From: Dasypus novemcinctus
Lineage: Eukaryota; Chordata; Mammalia; Cingulata; Dasypodidae
NCBI RefSeq assembly: GCF_030445035.2
Contig: NC_080694.1
Location: 69,951,147-70,015,146, forward strand
Direction: 5' to 3'
DNA: 64,000 bases
How positions within the stretch are numbered: the first letter of the stretch is position 1; every line of letters begins with the position of its first letter. This document shows, in pieces, positions 48,131 through 60,938 of the stretch. The notes under the pieces were generated by a model that ran no database searches, was not told the origin of the DNA, and saw only the letters and a list, made by a program, of their open reading frames with translations. The position numbers and the translations under genes were made by a program.

Positions 48131-48520
48131 GAGGGAAACAGATGTGGCTCAAGTGATTAAGCTCCCGTCTACCACAGGGGAAGCCCTGCATTTGATTTCT
48201 GGGGTCTCCTATTGAAAGGCAACCTGGCCTGGCCTTGGAGAGTTGGTAGCCTGTGCCACAATGAGCTGGTTCAGCAAGATGACCCAACAAAGGGAGATGC
48301 AGAGGAGACACAGTGAAGGGTGCAGCAGACCAGGGAACTGAGGTGGCTCAGGCAGTTGACTACCTCTCTCCCACCTCAGAGGTCTTGGGATCAGTTCCTG
48401 GTGCCTCCTAAAGAGAAAGTGGAGAAGAAAAAAAAGACAAACAGACAGGGAAGAACACACAGTGAATGGACACAGCAGACAGTGAGTGCAAACAACAGAA
48501 AGGGGGTAATAAAGTTTTAA
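48131..48520 (+). mobile_element. tRNA-derived SINE related to DAS, dimer-like
   Basis: The head GGGAAACAGATGTGGCTCAA with GTCTACCAC resembles that of the other DAS SINEs. A second tRNA-like half (GGTGGCTCAGGCAGTTGAC) follows around 48340. The 3' end carries ACAGACAGGGAAGAACACAC and GTGAATGGACACAGCAGAC, shared with 46096-46475, then an A-rich tail and (ATAG)n at 48540-48560. Confidence 0.7.
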
Positions 48521-49877
48521 ACAAAACAACAACCATATATATAGATAGATAAATAGATAGATTTTTTTCCCTCATTTTGCTCTTAGGTTTTTAGTTATTT
48601 TCTTCTGATGCTACCTCTTGTGCTAAAATTCAGTTATTATTCTCCCCTACTTACTGGGTAAAGTTCAAGCATTTTGTCTAACCTGTTGGCACCATCTTGT
48701 ATGTCTCATGTGCACTGTTTTAACCATACTAAGTTACTCATAAATTTCTGACAAGCTTTGTTATGTAATCCCACTTTTGCCTAAAATGTTTCCTTTTCTT
48801 TGCCCTTAAATGGCTATCTCCAGATAATTACTTAGGTGTCTCAGTTCGAGAATTATTTCCCCCAGAAAAATCAATAAGGACAGCTCTCCTATCACAGTAC
48901 TTTCATGCAGTGCTCCTCATGTGTCCCCATAGAATCCCTCACCTCCACCTGCACATGGCATTTGTCAACTTAAAAAAAAATCTACCTCTCCTGATTACTA
49001 GAAAATTTCTTCAGTAAATTTCAATTCGGTACAATTGAATTCAGTAAATTCAATTGTAATTGTTTGTCCTTGGGTGTAATAATATATAGTGAATAATAAA
49101 TGTTTGCTAAATGAGTAACCAAAAATAATTAATTCAGACCAATTTTAGAAAAAAAAATGCCATTGATATTCCTATAAATAATTAGCCTTATAATTTAGAG
49201 GAGATGCTTGTGGCAGAACTTGGGACAAATAAATAATTTGACAGAAGAGGGGAAAAAAAGGAGAAATGCTGTCTATAAGGAAAAAAGAGAAGAATTGAAC
49301 AGATTTGGAAATGAAACTTAACTAGCCTTCTAAGCTTCTAGTACAAGATGTGCTCATTTAGTTACTTTAAAACTAGTTGTATTTGATCCAGTCAACATAA
49401 TTTGAGCAGTCCTAGAAGGATGGAGGATGGATTTTATCAAGGGATAGGAAGATGTGAAGTGGTTGAGGACTTGAATGTTGATGGAAGATGTTTTGGCTTG
49501 GGATTACTGGATATTTAATCATAAAATATGTAAATACTTACCTAAGGTGGTGCATAAGATTATTCTAGAACAAATAATATATAATGGGAAGGTAAAATGC
49601 TGAGACTCCTGACTAGTCTGACATTGACTGAAGGGAAATATCATATCTTGGTGAAAACGAACAAAGTGCTTTAGGCAACCTCTAGAAAGCAGAAATACTT
49701 TTAGTTTAGAAAAGAGATCTTTTGGTCTCAGTATTGCTTCCCGAACAGAGAAATATTTTTTTTTTAAACTCTCAGTAGAATTCAAACAAATAATGAGAAA
49801 CTGGAAAATGAGAAAATTAGTTCAAAGTTATTACCATCTGAAGGTAGAGAGGCTCAGATGATTCTCGTCATCATGGA
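48521..49877. other. No gene seen
   Basis: Intergenic DNA between the SINE and the OR2B3-like gene. A local duplication AATTCAGTAAATTCAATT lies near 49020-49055. Confidence 0.45.
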
Positions 49878-50823
49878 TTAATTATTTCTTGCAGAAAATG
49901 GTCTTGACAGGGCCCTTTTGAAGGATGCCTTAATATCCTTATTTCTCAGGCTATAGATGAGAGGGTTCAACATGGGTGTGATGATTCCATAGAAGAGGGA
50001 AACCATTTTTCCCCAGTCCTCAGAGGTGGATGAAGGTGGTTGTAGATATATGTAGATGGCTGTTCCAAAGAAGAGAGACACCACAACCATGTGGGACCCA
50101 CATGTCCCAAAGGCTTTTCTCCGTCCTTCTGCTGATCTGATTCTCAATACCGCTTGAACTATGAAGCCATAGGAGATGAGGATCAATGTCACTGGGATTA
50201 GCAGAAATTAATACACTAAAGAAAAAGAGCTCAGCTTCAATAGGCTTTGTGTCAGCACAGGACAACTTGAGAAGGGCAGGGACCTCACAGAAGAAGTGGT
50301 CCACTTCCTGATGACCACAGCGTGGCATGCTAAGGGTCAAAGAAGATTGCAACACCGAGTTACTGAAACCAGAGAGCCATGAGAAAGCGGCCGTCTTTAG
50401 GCAGAACCCAGGACTCATGACGACTACGTAGCGGAGGGGTAGGCAGATTGCCACAAACCTGTCAAAGGACATAACAGTCAGGAGGAGGCACTCGGTGGCC
50501 CCCAGGGCCAGGAAGATGATGAGTTGGGCCACACAGCCACCATAGCTGATGGTCTTTTTATTCCGACAAATATTTGCCAGCATATGAGGGACAGTGCTTG
50601 TGGTATAACATAGATCCAAGATGGAAAGATTAGTGAGAAAGAAGTACATGGGTTTATGAAGTTTGGGGTCCTGAATGCATGCCATCATGATGGACACATT
50701 TCCAAAGATGGTGAATGTGTAGGATGTCAACAGAACCACAAGAAGGGGCATCTGCAGCCAGGGCCTGTCCGAGAAGCCGAGAAGTATGAACTCTTTTGAG
50801 GAGCTCTCATTTGCCCAATTCAT
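49878..50823 (-). pseudogene. OR2B3: Olfactory receptor OR2B3 orthologue with a single extra base
   Basis: Class II odorant receptor of family 2, by recalled sequence the orthologue of human OR2B3. The reading begins at ATG 50823 (MNWANESSSKEFILLGFSD) and ends at TAA 49878; 946 bases is one more than a multiple of three. In frame from the start are the helix-1 GN, LHKPMYFFL, MSFDRFVAIC in place of MAYDRYVAIC, and the EVDHFFCEVPALLKLSC loop. The frame shifts in helix 5 near 50205-50207 (AAA on the plus strand where AA would keep frame). The rest is then read in another frame: [18 protein letters not shown] and [12 protein letters not shown] to the stop. No other defect is visible, so this is a very recent pseudogene, a null allele or a sequence error. 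Confidence 0.88.
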
Positions 50824-52814
50824 GATTCACTTAGTTTTAATTACCTAAATTACATAAAAGAGGAGAACAGTCAATAGATACTTATTGAAGACTCCCATTT
50901 GAACTGAACTGAATGTAGACTACTTACACTGCAAATATCAGAACCAAGTATAATTTACAGTCAGTTAAATGGAATACTTAGGAATACAGTGTCCTAAGGA
51001 AGCCATTACAGAGATTATGTGATTGTAAAAAGAAGTTCCTCTGTTTTCAATAGTTTTGTTTGATTGACTTTATGAAGTAAATCATTACATTTAAATGCCA
51101 TAAGATATGTAAAATTATGACCATAGAGTATGGAAAACTAAGAGTTTAATACATTTCAATCCCTCTCCTTTTTCTTACCTGCTAACCTACCTTCATAAAT
51201 ATTTTAATAATAAAATGCTTTGAATTCAATTTTGTTTATTTCAGATTCAAAATGTTGAGCAAATTAACATACAAAGTTATGAGTTTTACCTAAATCTGCA
51301 ATTGACCTGTAGAGATTCTGCTTGTTCTAATAACATCTTCAGATCACTTTTTTGGATTGCCTCTTTATCATTTATGCTGCTTATTTCCACAAATAACTAC
51401 CACAGATAGTCCATGCTTTGATTCAAGATTTTAAGATTATGGTTAACTTGTGATGTATGGTGATGACAATGGGTGACATTTTCCCTTCTCCAAACATCTG
51501 AATGAACACAGCAAAGCCTCCAACCTAACCAGTGCTTGACTAACATGGGACAGGCACCATTCAGTGTCTGAAGGAATGCTTCTATTCTTACTAAAATCCA
51601 GATAAAGAGGTACGATCTACATTTCATTGCTACTGTGACTCAGTGAGATTAAATAACTTGCTTTCAGCACACTTAGCAATGCCAAAGCCAAGGCTCAGAA
51701 TTTAAAAATAACTCCTTCTTTTACACCCAATTTCCCCAAATTATACACAACAAGAAGAACTACATACAACAATGGAACTAAAGTAAAAGAGGAACAATAC
51801 TAAAAATCAAATAACCAATCCGATTTTCTGCAGACTGTGGAAGTTGCCAGATATTTAGTTTTAAGACCTAAGTGCACCCAAATTTCTTCAGTCTATTTTG
51901 CAAGGTTTATGAGATGACTACAGTGGTTGAATTACACAGAATTTCAAAGCATAATAATAGAGCACACTTTTAGATAGACTTAAGAAAAAGATAAAATAAG
52001 GAAAAATATTGACACATCTTACCTCAGGGTGAACTACCTTCTTCGGAGTAGGAAAAACTGAATTTGCGAAACTTGACATTGGAAGACATACATGAGAATG
52101 AATAGAAATGGCTGTAAGATTTGTAACTCCTTCCATCATATATAATTTCATTTTAGCCTTTCAGCTGCAACTATACATTATTTCATGGTAAATAATAAAA
52201 TAGATCTTCAGTTGGAAAAATTCAAGGAGATGTAAACTTCATTTCTTCCAGAGTTATGTGCACATAACAGACAGGAACAGGTGAAAGCTGAGTAGAATCC
52301 TCACATTCCTCCAGAATGGGGAGCAGGAGAGCTGCTGGCACTGGAAATGCGATTGAAATCACAGAGAGAAGCAGAGGACTGAACCGGAGCCCTTGGGGGA
52401 AGGGAGGGCTGAAATACCTTAGGGAGTTTGCTCAGGACAGAAAATGAGGCCCTAAACAAATTGGGAGGAAAGCATGTAATGGTGATCACATTGAGCTAGG
52501 AGGTTTTACTTATTTATATTTCATTTAGATGCTTGCTGTGTCATTATGTTTTTGTGATCAGTACTTTATTTCTCTTCAAACCATCAGTAAAAATATTTTT
52601 TTTTGCCTATTGTCTTTCCTAATCCTCCAAAATGACATATTTGCATGTGATAATTCTCTCTTTTAGAGAACAGGTGAATCCACCAATTGGCCATGTTTAG
52701 GTCTTCCATTACTGGAAGGCATAATGCAAAGACAAATACAATCTCAGAAAGGAAGTAGGGAGCAGGAACAGTAAAATTTGGCAATACTTACAAAATCATC
52801 AGAAATACATCTGG
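50824..52814. other. No gene seen; region upstream of the OR2B3-like gene
   Basis: AT-rich DNA that would hold the promoter and non-coding exons of the receptor; I cannot place them. Confidence 0.45.
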
Positions 52815-53990
52815 ATTAAAGGAGAAATTTTGGTGGTTCTAAAACAAGTCTCTTGGGTACATATGCCAACTCCAGCACCAACTGTGGGTTCAAATAGAAG
52901 GGATTGAAGAACAACATGTAGGGAAATCACAACTGAGTCCAATTCTGTCACACTGCGGAGAACAAACCCCAAAGGAAGTCTCACTGGCAAGGCACCAAAA
53001 TCATCAGCTATCTGTCCTGACCTAGTGCCTGAGTGTCTCCAGAGCACTCAAGAGACCCACTATTTGGGGCAGTGTCTAATTTGGCAGTCAGTGAGATCCT
53101 GCTGAGATGTGCATAAGCCAGACTTCTGGAATGACCACCTAACTCATTTTGATATCTCTTAGCCAAACAAACTCATATGTCTTTACCTTTTTCCTCTTTG
53201 GTCAAGGTCTTTTTACAGTTGCATTGCTAATTGGTGCTTGGTAGTAATCCCTTGATACCAGGAAGGCTCATCCCTTGGTGTCATGTCCTGTGCTGGGGGG
53301 AAGGTATTGCATTTATATCCTAAGTTTGACTTAGAGAGGTCACATTTGTGCAACAAGGAGGCTCTCAGGATGTAACTCTTTGTCATTGCACCACACTAAT
53401 CTAAGTTGCAATTTCAAGAGTAAGTGTTCATAAACACAGGCATCAATATCAAGGGCCCATCAATGGACCATCCTCCTTAACTAGCCATTGCCTCTACACT
53501 TGGGGGATTCTGACTGTTCCATCAGAGAATGCAACAGAGCTTGCCAGGAAGGGAATTCAATATTGTTTATGTTATTGTGTGAACCTCCACCCACCATGAC
53601 AATGCCCCATGAACATATGAACATATTTATATGCCTTATATATATGCCCATATATGCTCCTTCACTGACACCCCACACAGATGGTCCTTCACTGTCACAA
53701 TTGTAACCCTTCTGTGATCCAAAACATCTTCAAAATTGAAGCCAATAAAATAGCAAAATACAATCTATGAGAAAATGAAATAATAATGATAGCTTTAAAA
53801 ATAGGAAATAAAGTACACAATTTTTTAAATAAAAATTTATAATAATAAAATTAATGAAAAATTAAATATTTTTACATTTGCCTTTCACCACTGTAAGAAC
53901 TGTTGTCTGTATGTACAGTGACATTTTCTTCCATTTATTCTCTAATGTCTTACTTTTTTCATTTTATCTTCAAAAAGGTTTTAGGTTACA
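52815..53990 (-). mobile_element. Internal part of the non-coding retroposon, minus strand
   Basis: It is the reverse complement of roughly 28560-29350 of the copy at 27828-30041. Landmarks are CTCCAGCACCAACTGTGGGT, the AATCCCTTGATACCAGGAAGG block and GCAACAAGGAGGCTCTCAGG. The G-rich 3' end is missing and the copy is diverged. Confidence 0.65.
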
Positions 53991-54960
53991 GCAATGTCAT
54001 ATATGGAATATATGAGACTCCCGTATGTCCAACATACTTCCCCTTTTCACCTTCCCTCTATTAATAACATTTTACATGCAGATGGTACATTTGTTATAAT
54101 TGATTGACAAATACTGAAACGTATCTACCACCAACCATAGTCAGTGGTTTATATTATGGTTTACATTTTTTATGATGTATTTTTATAAATTTTTATGAAA
54201 CTTAACATGGCCTGTATCCATCAATGCAAGATCATGCAGAACACCTCCAATACCCTCAAAATGCCGCATCTTCCATCTATTCTATTCCTCCCTTCCACTC
54301 CCCCTGGAATCCTCAGCAACCACCAGGCTTTACTCTTTACAGGATCAGATTCATAGTTACTTGCAAAAACACTGAGGTCTTGACATTCTAGTCTGTCCTC
54401 CCCTATTGGGTACTGCCCGTGCTCTCGAGAGACCTGGGCATCTATATTTGAGAACATAGCAGGCCTCCTCAGGATGGGAGTCCAGCACCTTCCTGCTCAT
54501 TATAAAGGTCTCCACCCATTGATATATCACACTATGTCAAGGTGATCATTCACACAGTCCCTAGACATTAACTCATATTGTGCCCTGTCCCAAATGCCTC
54601 CCACATCCAACACCCTAAACCAGTAACCAATAGAACATTCCCAACAGTGTAGCTTCAGTCATATGCTCACCAATCCCAGTGTTCACTTGCTTCCTCCCCC
54701 AACCCTTCACCCAAGTCACATGGACAGTTCAATGCCCCCTCCACACTACCACCTTGACATACCTGCACTCCCTAACCCAATAGTATCACTACATCACTGT
54801 CATGCCCTTCCACTGCATAAACTACACACTTCCAACTTAGCATAGATTTTGCCATATGAGCATTGGCTCAGAGCCTTCTACTCCCTTTCTATTTGCTGAA
54901 AACCAATCTTCCAGACTATTTCTGTGAGACTGCTCAATTTGCTTAATTCATATCAGTGAG
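53991..54960 (-). mobile_element. L1-type 3' untranslated region (minus strand), weakly recognised
   Basis: Sequence such as CTTCACTCAACATGAAGTC and TCATATAATATATGCCC, immediately next to L1 ORF2 sequence in the same orientation, suggests the 3' region of an L1 related to that at 54961-56160. No protein signal is present. Confidence 0.45.
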
Positions 54961-56160
54961 GTCATATAATATATGCCCTTCAATGTCTGGCTCGCTTCAC
55001 TCAACATGAAGTCTTCAAGATTCATCCAATTGAGTAAAAAATTCTGTGATGACATTTTTTGGGATTGCATTAAATCTGTAGATCAGTTCGGGTAAGTTAG
55101 ACATCTTAATGAGGTTTAGTCTTCCTATCCATGAAGAGGGGTTATTCTTTCATTCATTTAAGTCTTCTTTATTTCTTTTAACAAAGATTTGTAATTTTCT
55201 GTACACAAGTCATTTACATCTTTAGTTAAATTTATTCCTAGATATTTGATTCTTTTGGTTGATATTGTAAATGGAATTTTTTCCTTGATTTCATCTTCAG
55301 ATTGTTCATTGTTGGTGTACAGAAATGCCACTTACTTTTGCACATTCATCTTATAACCTGAGATTTTTCTGAGCTCATTTATAACTCTAGAAGCTTTGTT
55401 GTAGATTTCTCAGGACTTTCTATGTACAGGATCATATCATCTTCAAATTGTGAAATTTTTTCTTCCTTTCAAATTTGGATGCCTTTCATATCTTTTTTTT
55501 TTTTTTTGCCCAAGTGCTACGGCAAATACTTCTAACACAATGCTAAATAGGGGCAGTGAAAGTGGGCATCCTTGTCTTGTTCCTGATCTTAACAGGAATG
55601 TTTTAAAGATTTTCCATTGAATATGATGTTGGCTGTGGGGTTTCATATATACTCTTTATCATGTTGAGGAAATTTCCTCCTATTCCGAACTTTTGTTGTG
55701 CTTTTATCAGGAAAATTTGTTGCATTATGTCAAATGCTTTTTCTGCATTTATAGAGATGGTGATGTGATTTTTTTCTTCAATCTCTTTATGTGGTATATT
55801 ATGTTAATTGATTTTCTTATGTTGATCCATCCTTCCAAACCAGGGATGCAACCCACTTGCTTATGGGGTATAAATTGTTTGACGTGTTGTTGAATGAGTT
55901 TACCAACTATTTTGTTGAAGATTTTTTTTATTGTATTTTTTTGAAGATACATAGATCACAAAAAAATGTTACATTAAAAAATACAAGAGGTTCCCACATA
56001 CCCCTCCCACACTTTAGCATTTAGTTTCATTATAGAGACTGGGCTATAGTTTTCCTTCCTTGTGGTGTCTTTGTTTGGCTTTGGTATTAGGGTGATGTTG
56101 GCATCATAGAAAGTGTTAGCCAACTTAGAAATAGGAGGTTATTCTTTCTTAAAGACTTCC
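54961..56160 (-). mobile_element. L1 ORF2 fragment, reverse-transcriptase region
   Basis: The minus strand encodes pieces of the L1 reverse transcriptase. These include LRSGTRQGCPLSLPLFSIVL (about 55530-55600), and upstream [20 protein letters not shown] and [14 protein letters not shown] (about 55770-55910). Several breaks interrupt it. Near 55922-56020 a short inverted retroposon 3' end (ACATAGATCACAAAAAAATG, GAGGTTCCCACATACCCC) is inserted; L1 sequence resumes to about 56160. Confidence 0.8.
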
Positions 56161-57929
56161 AGGACAGCCAATAAAATCCAGTCAACTTGGCAATTATCTA
56201 ATTACCATTTCTCCCATACCTGTTAAGGGTAGATACATCCCAGACTCCAATGCTTCTCCTTCTCCTGTGTCTTCACCCAAAGTCACAGCAGGTAAGACTA
56301 TTGGTCACTGTGACATTACAACATGCCAAGCATATCATGATGATGTTGCAGCATGCCAAGAGTTACCACTACCTCATTCACCCCCAGCAATGGAGGCCTT
56401 CTCAATCTGACTGGTGAGAGATTGATTTCTCAAATTCTCTTCTAAGGGCCTTTTTTCTAGGGCCACTACCAGAACCAGTTCTCGTAGTTTAGGTTTCCCT
56501 GAAAGCAGAGCTTGAGATAAGGAATTGGGTAAAAATCTTTGATTTGGGATGTGATATCAGGAAGTATGAGGGAGATAACAGGAAGTGTGAGACAGATAAG
56601 GAAGAGAGCTAATATTAGATTGCATTAGCCATGCTGTGTGCAAGGACGGAGAGCCCAACCTGCAGGCTATTTTCATCTGAAAAAGGAGTGACCAGAACAT
56701 AACCATCCTCCACTGTTTGAAAGTTGCCCCTTGGTCATTAAATCGCTTGCACTTCTAAGAGGCACTTGTCTGTGTGCCGAGTGGGTTCCCATGGCATCAG
56801 AGAAGGCCCTGGGCACTAGGCAAAACATGTACAGCACGCTTGAGTAGGTCCCTGTTAGTGTGCATGAAGCATGTCCAAAGTCATAGTACTGCCCATTGCT
56901 CCTTTGCTGGCTGGGAGCCTGGGATGAGGAGATTGGACACATTGTCACCAGAGGAGTCCACCTCAGAATGTAAGATGTAAATGCAGAGTCCTACATTTGT
57001 ACCCACAGGAATGGGGGTGAACCTGCCCTCAGAAACTAGAAAGCTCAAATTCATTCTTGGGAATTAACCTATGATTGCTCATGTTTGCATAAGTTATGAA
57101 CAGATGAGTTAATGATTTTGCAAATCCAGTTCAATAAATATGCCAGAATATAAATGAATAGATAATAGATATGAATTATGAAAGAAATTTAAGACTTGAG
57201 AGTGTGTATATATATATAAATATATATATCCTTTGAAATATTGGAAATTTAAGAAATGCAAGACACTGAGGCTATATATATATATGTATATGATTTGATA
57301 TCCCTTTGAATAAGATTTAAGAATGGAAGATAAGAGAATAGAAGAAGTTAAAATAAAAAATGTTAATGGAAGATGTATATCCTTGAACTGAAGAATCTTT
57401 TTTTTCAGACAAATTATGTACTAAAACTCAAGCAATAATAATTGGAAAAAAGCTACTTGTGAAATTCCAGTATAAACTCTGAACTCCAAGGATAAAAAGA
57501 AAACTTACAAGTTTCCAGAGATGGAAACAGGTTCACTGAAAATAAGGAAAATCACAGTGGCACTGGACTGCAATTCTGAAACACTATGAGAAAAAAGTGA
57601 ATGAACATCTACAATTTTGCAGGGAAAAATAATTATGAACCTAAAAACAACACATATAATTTTAAAAGTATTTTGGAGTAAAAAAAACCAATATTTTGAG
57701 ATATGCATTGATTTAGTACAAACATTTCCACAAATTATTCTCAGAATGCCTTTTAGAAAACTTTTTCTCAAGCGAAGCAAAACTTGGATATAAGAACAGG
57801 GAATTCAAGGAGTATGGGAAAGTTTGGTGGTAAAATAAACCAGTCAAATATGTGAGTTAATACTTAAGTACAGTAAGATATTTCAATATAAATGTTTTAA
57901 ACTAATCAAAACTACAATTTAAAAAAAAA
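56161..57929. other. No gene seen
   Basis: Mixed DNA with (TA)n-rich stretches near 57206-57290. An overlapping pair of ~70-90-codon frames near 56700-56950 has no recognisable domain. Confidence 0.45.
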
Positions 57930-58199
57930 ACTTATGGACTATAGATAACAGTAATATGGTATTAATGCCAAAGATGTACAGTGTTAATAATAGGGGGTAT
58001 GATAAAAATATACCAAATATATGCTCTAGACCATAATTAGTGGTAATAGTCTGGAGATATTATCTCATGATCAGTAGCAGAGTTTCCACAACAATATAGT
58101 GTGTTTGGTGGAAGGATGTTGTATGGGAATTCCACAGCTGTGCATAATTGTTTTGTAAGTTTGCAACTTCTTTAACAAAAAATTATTTTTAAAAAACAG
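57930..58199 (+). mobile_element. L1 3'-end fragment (older type)
   Basis: Text such as GTGTTAATAATAGGGGGTAT, GTATGGGAATTCCACAGC and a final A-rich tail follows the pattern of mammalian L1 3' ends. It is the counterpart of 18418-18620. Confidence 0.6.
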
Positions 58200-58655
58200 G
58201 GATGAGCATGAGAATAAGGGAAGAATGAATAAAAAAGGTTAAGCATTCAAATATTCTTAGAAAAAATGATGTACATTAGTTCCAATGATAATTTGAAATT
58301 TACTCTCTCTAGATATAGGCTATTTAGTGGGTACATCACAAGAAGAAACAATGAATCTCAACAAATTGGCAATAGTTAAGGCAGGAAAAAATACAGGAAA
58401 GTGTTTTAAACAAAAAGGGTAAAATTAAAAACTAGTAGTGAATAAAAATATCAATAAATCAAAGGATAGTTTTTACATGTTTAGAACAAAACTCAAATAT
58501 TGATTTAAAAACAAGAATACAATACCTAAAAGGGATATAAATAAAAAATACATGACATTATGGCCAAATTTATAAATGCAAGGGAATGAAAAAAAAGTAG
58601 AACTCAAAGCAAGAGTACTGAATAATAAAAATGAATTATTTTAATTGCCAAAAGG
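58200..58655. other. No gene seen; A-rich DNA
   Basis: A-rich host DNA immediately left of an LTR. No feature is recognised. Confidence 0.5.
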
Positions 58656-59548
58656 TGTTAGTTGAAAGGAGAGAGTGGGTATCTGCACCTGGGACTCCTA
58701 GGCAGAAGGATCCTGAACTAACCATTAGGAAGAGGGATCCTGAGGCCACCAATAAGATAAGAGATTTTTCAACCTGTAGAATCCACTGCTTTAATTGATA
58801 GTCAGCCAATCAGCACCTCTTGTAGTCAGCCAATCAGCATCTCCCAGTTAGGATACCCTGTCCACATACTATGCTAATCTGGTTTACAAACACTAATCAA
58901 TGCCCTTGCTCAGAACCTGTGATTGACCAATCAGAACACTGCAACTGGGGGTACACCCCCAGGGGTGGTCACACATCTACTCTATATCAAGAGCCGCTCT
59001 GAAGCTCTGAGAATGCATTCCATCTTCACCCCGGCCAGAGGAACATCGAGCTATGAACATCAAGTTGAGCTGCCAAACTGAGACAAGCTACCGAGCACAG
59101 CAGTGACAACAAGCACCAAACAGAGCTATGAACACTGAGCTGAGATGCAAGGCTGAGCCATGCACTTCCACCACTGCCCTGGCCAGGCTTGTACCTTGAC
59201 CCAGACATGAGTTTTAACACTAAAGGTTCTTCCATGGGCACCTTGCCAGGCTTGTGCCTTGGCCTGGATTTGAGTTGTGACACTGAAAGTGCTTCCACCA
59301 GCACCTCAGCCAGGCTCGTGCCTTGGCCCATGTTGAATCGTAACACTGAAGGCATTTCCACCAGTGCCTAAGTCAGGCTTGTGCGTTGGCTAGGGCTTGT
59401 GCAGCATCACCAGGGGTGCATTTCCATCATCGTCCTGACCAGGTTCAAGTTTAGTACTGAGTTATTATTAAATAAGGCTTGATTGTACTGAGGTCACATT
59501 TCTTCATTCTGAAGTCATCTGAAGCAGAGAAAAAAAGTGGTGACAACA
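58656..59548 (+). mobile_element. Gammaretrovirus-like LTR with internal tandem repeats
   Basis: An ~890-bp block begins TGTTAGTTG and ends GACAACA, two bases before a primer-binding site. A TATA-like CTCTATATCAAG lies near 58978. Bases 59183-59440 hold four diverged copies of a ~63-bp unit beginning CCAGGCTTGTGCCTTGG. Other repeated text includes GTCAGCCAATCAGCA (twice near 58800-58840). I see no second LTR in the window. Confidence 0.7.
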
Positions 59549-59550
59549 CT

Positions 59551-59568
59551 TGGTGCCATGACTGGGAT
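59551..59568 (+). other. Primer-binding site, tRNA-His type
   Basis: TGGTGCCATGACTGGGAT differs by two bases from the HERV-H type site TGGTGCCGTGACTCGGAT as I remember it. Its position two bases after the LTR end supports the LTR boundary. Confidence 0.7.
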
Positions 59569-60015
59569 CTCTACATGACCAAGACCAGCACAACTCATCC
59601 TGCAACTGAGAACACAGCAAGACTCCTGGTTGGTTGAGTTCAGTCCTTGTCCCAACATCCCAGGGCCATCCCCCCTACTGCTTGTTTGGAAGTGGTGGTT
59701 TGGTGGGTAGAGAGTGTGCACCTCTCTGTGTTGCATTTTCCACTGGCCTCCTAGGTCATTGGACTCCGAGATCGTTGGGAAAGCATGTTCAGTTCTGAGC
59801 AGGGACAACCCCTGGCAACTTCTACTTGGCCTCACAGGTTGTTGGCCTCCAAGGAAGTGACAGGATGGGACAAGGAGAATCCACCTCACAGGATTCCCCT
59901 CTTGGTTGTATATTTGCACACTGGAGACTTTGGCTTATCTGATTTGAAATGCTTGTGTAATGTATGATGTCCTCAATACAAACTAGAATTCAAAGAACAG
60001 TGGCCAGTTAGTGGG
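59569..60015 (+). mobile_element. Retroviral leader remnant after the LTR
   Basis: Sequence downstream of the primer-binding site carries no protein domain I can recognise. I take it as the 5' leader of the same fossil. Its right end is uncertain. Confidence 0.45.
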
Positions 60016-60938
60016 ATTTGAATTACAACACCATTTTATAGCTAGATCTTTTTTGCTCCCAAGACCTCAAGAAGAGAGAGATACAAGGCCCTCCTAAGTA
60101 GAATATCCATGAGCACCCTCCCCCAGGGGAAAAGGGAACCCTTCCATGTTTATCTGTTTGTTTAGTGTCAGTGTATGTTTTAATGCCTCTGTGTGGTGAT
60201 ATTAAATTGACAAACAAAAGTTCTTAAAAGTGCTGTATTCAGATGGCTAAAAATTAAATAAGCATTTATATTCATAAATTATGAAACTCTTTGAAATGCC
60301 TAAATTGAGATGAATAGTTTATTCTTTTTTTCACAGAGCAGAATGAGGGAGACTTAAGTAAATATAAAAGTAAAAGATTTTGGGGAGTGCTGACTAAAAT
60401 TTAACTTGTTGTTTTTTTTCCTAAGATATGAAAGCTGGTTTTCATAAAATAGAATAGAAATATTAGGAAAAAACTTGAAAGTCATAGAAGGTATTGCAAA
60501 AGGTAGCATCAAGTAAAGGAATGTGTTTTGTGAAGGTGGAATTTGTCTTGAGATAAAGTGACTATTGTCTATGTGGTTATGGATATATTTAAGAAGTTTG
60601 TAGAAGCAATGTTTAAACCAAAATATTTGAATGGCTAATTCCAGTAAGTCATTATTAAACAGAAATGGAATTGATGCTAATAACAAAAAGTAGCTTCATA
60701 ACAGTAGAAACTGTCGGAGACCACCTCAATCTGCATATTAAAATGGTGGTAAAGGGAGATAATCTTAAATCCATTGGGCATCTTAAGTTTTCATAAAATA
60801 ACTGAAGAATTGGTTTCCCTATACTGCTAAAGTAAAATACCTGTTAATTAACACTTCTGTGGTAAAGATGTAGAAGTAAAAAAGCAAAGTACTAAAAAGT
60901 TAAGTTCATTTGATATGTTATATCTTGCATTGGAAGTG
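60016..60938. other. No gene seen
   Basis: AT-rich DNA; no further retroviral gene is apparent. Confidence 0.45.

Noticed and set aside
48131-48220. tRNA-like head that might be a tRNA gene
   Set aside because: It is the head of a SINE with body and A-rich tail; the cloverleaf is not maintained.
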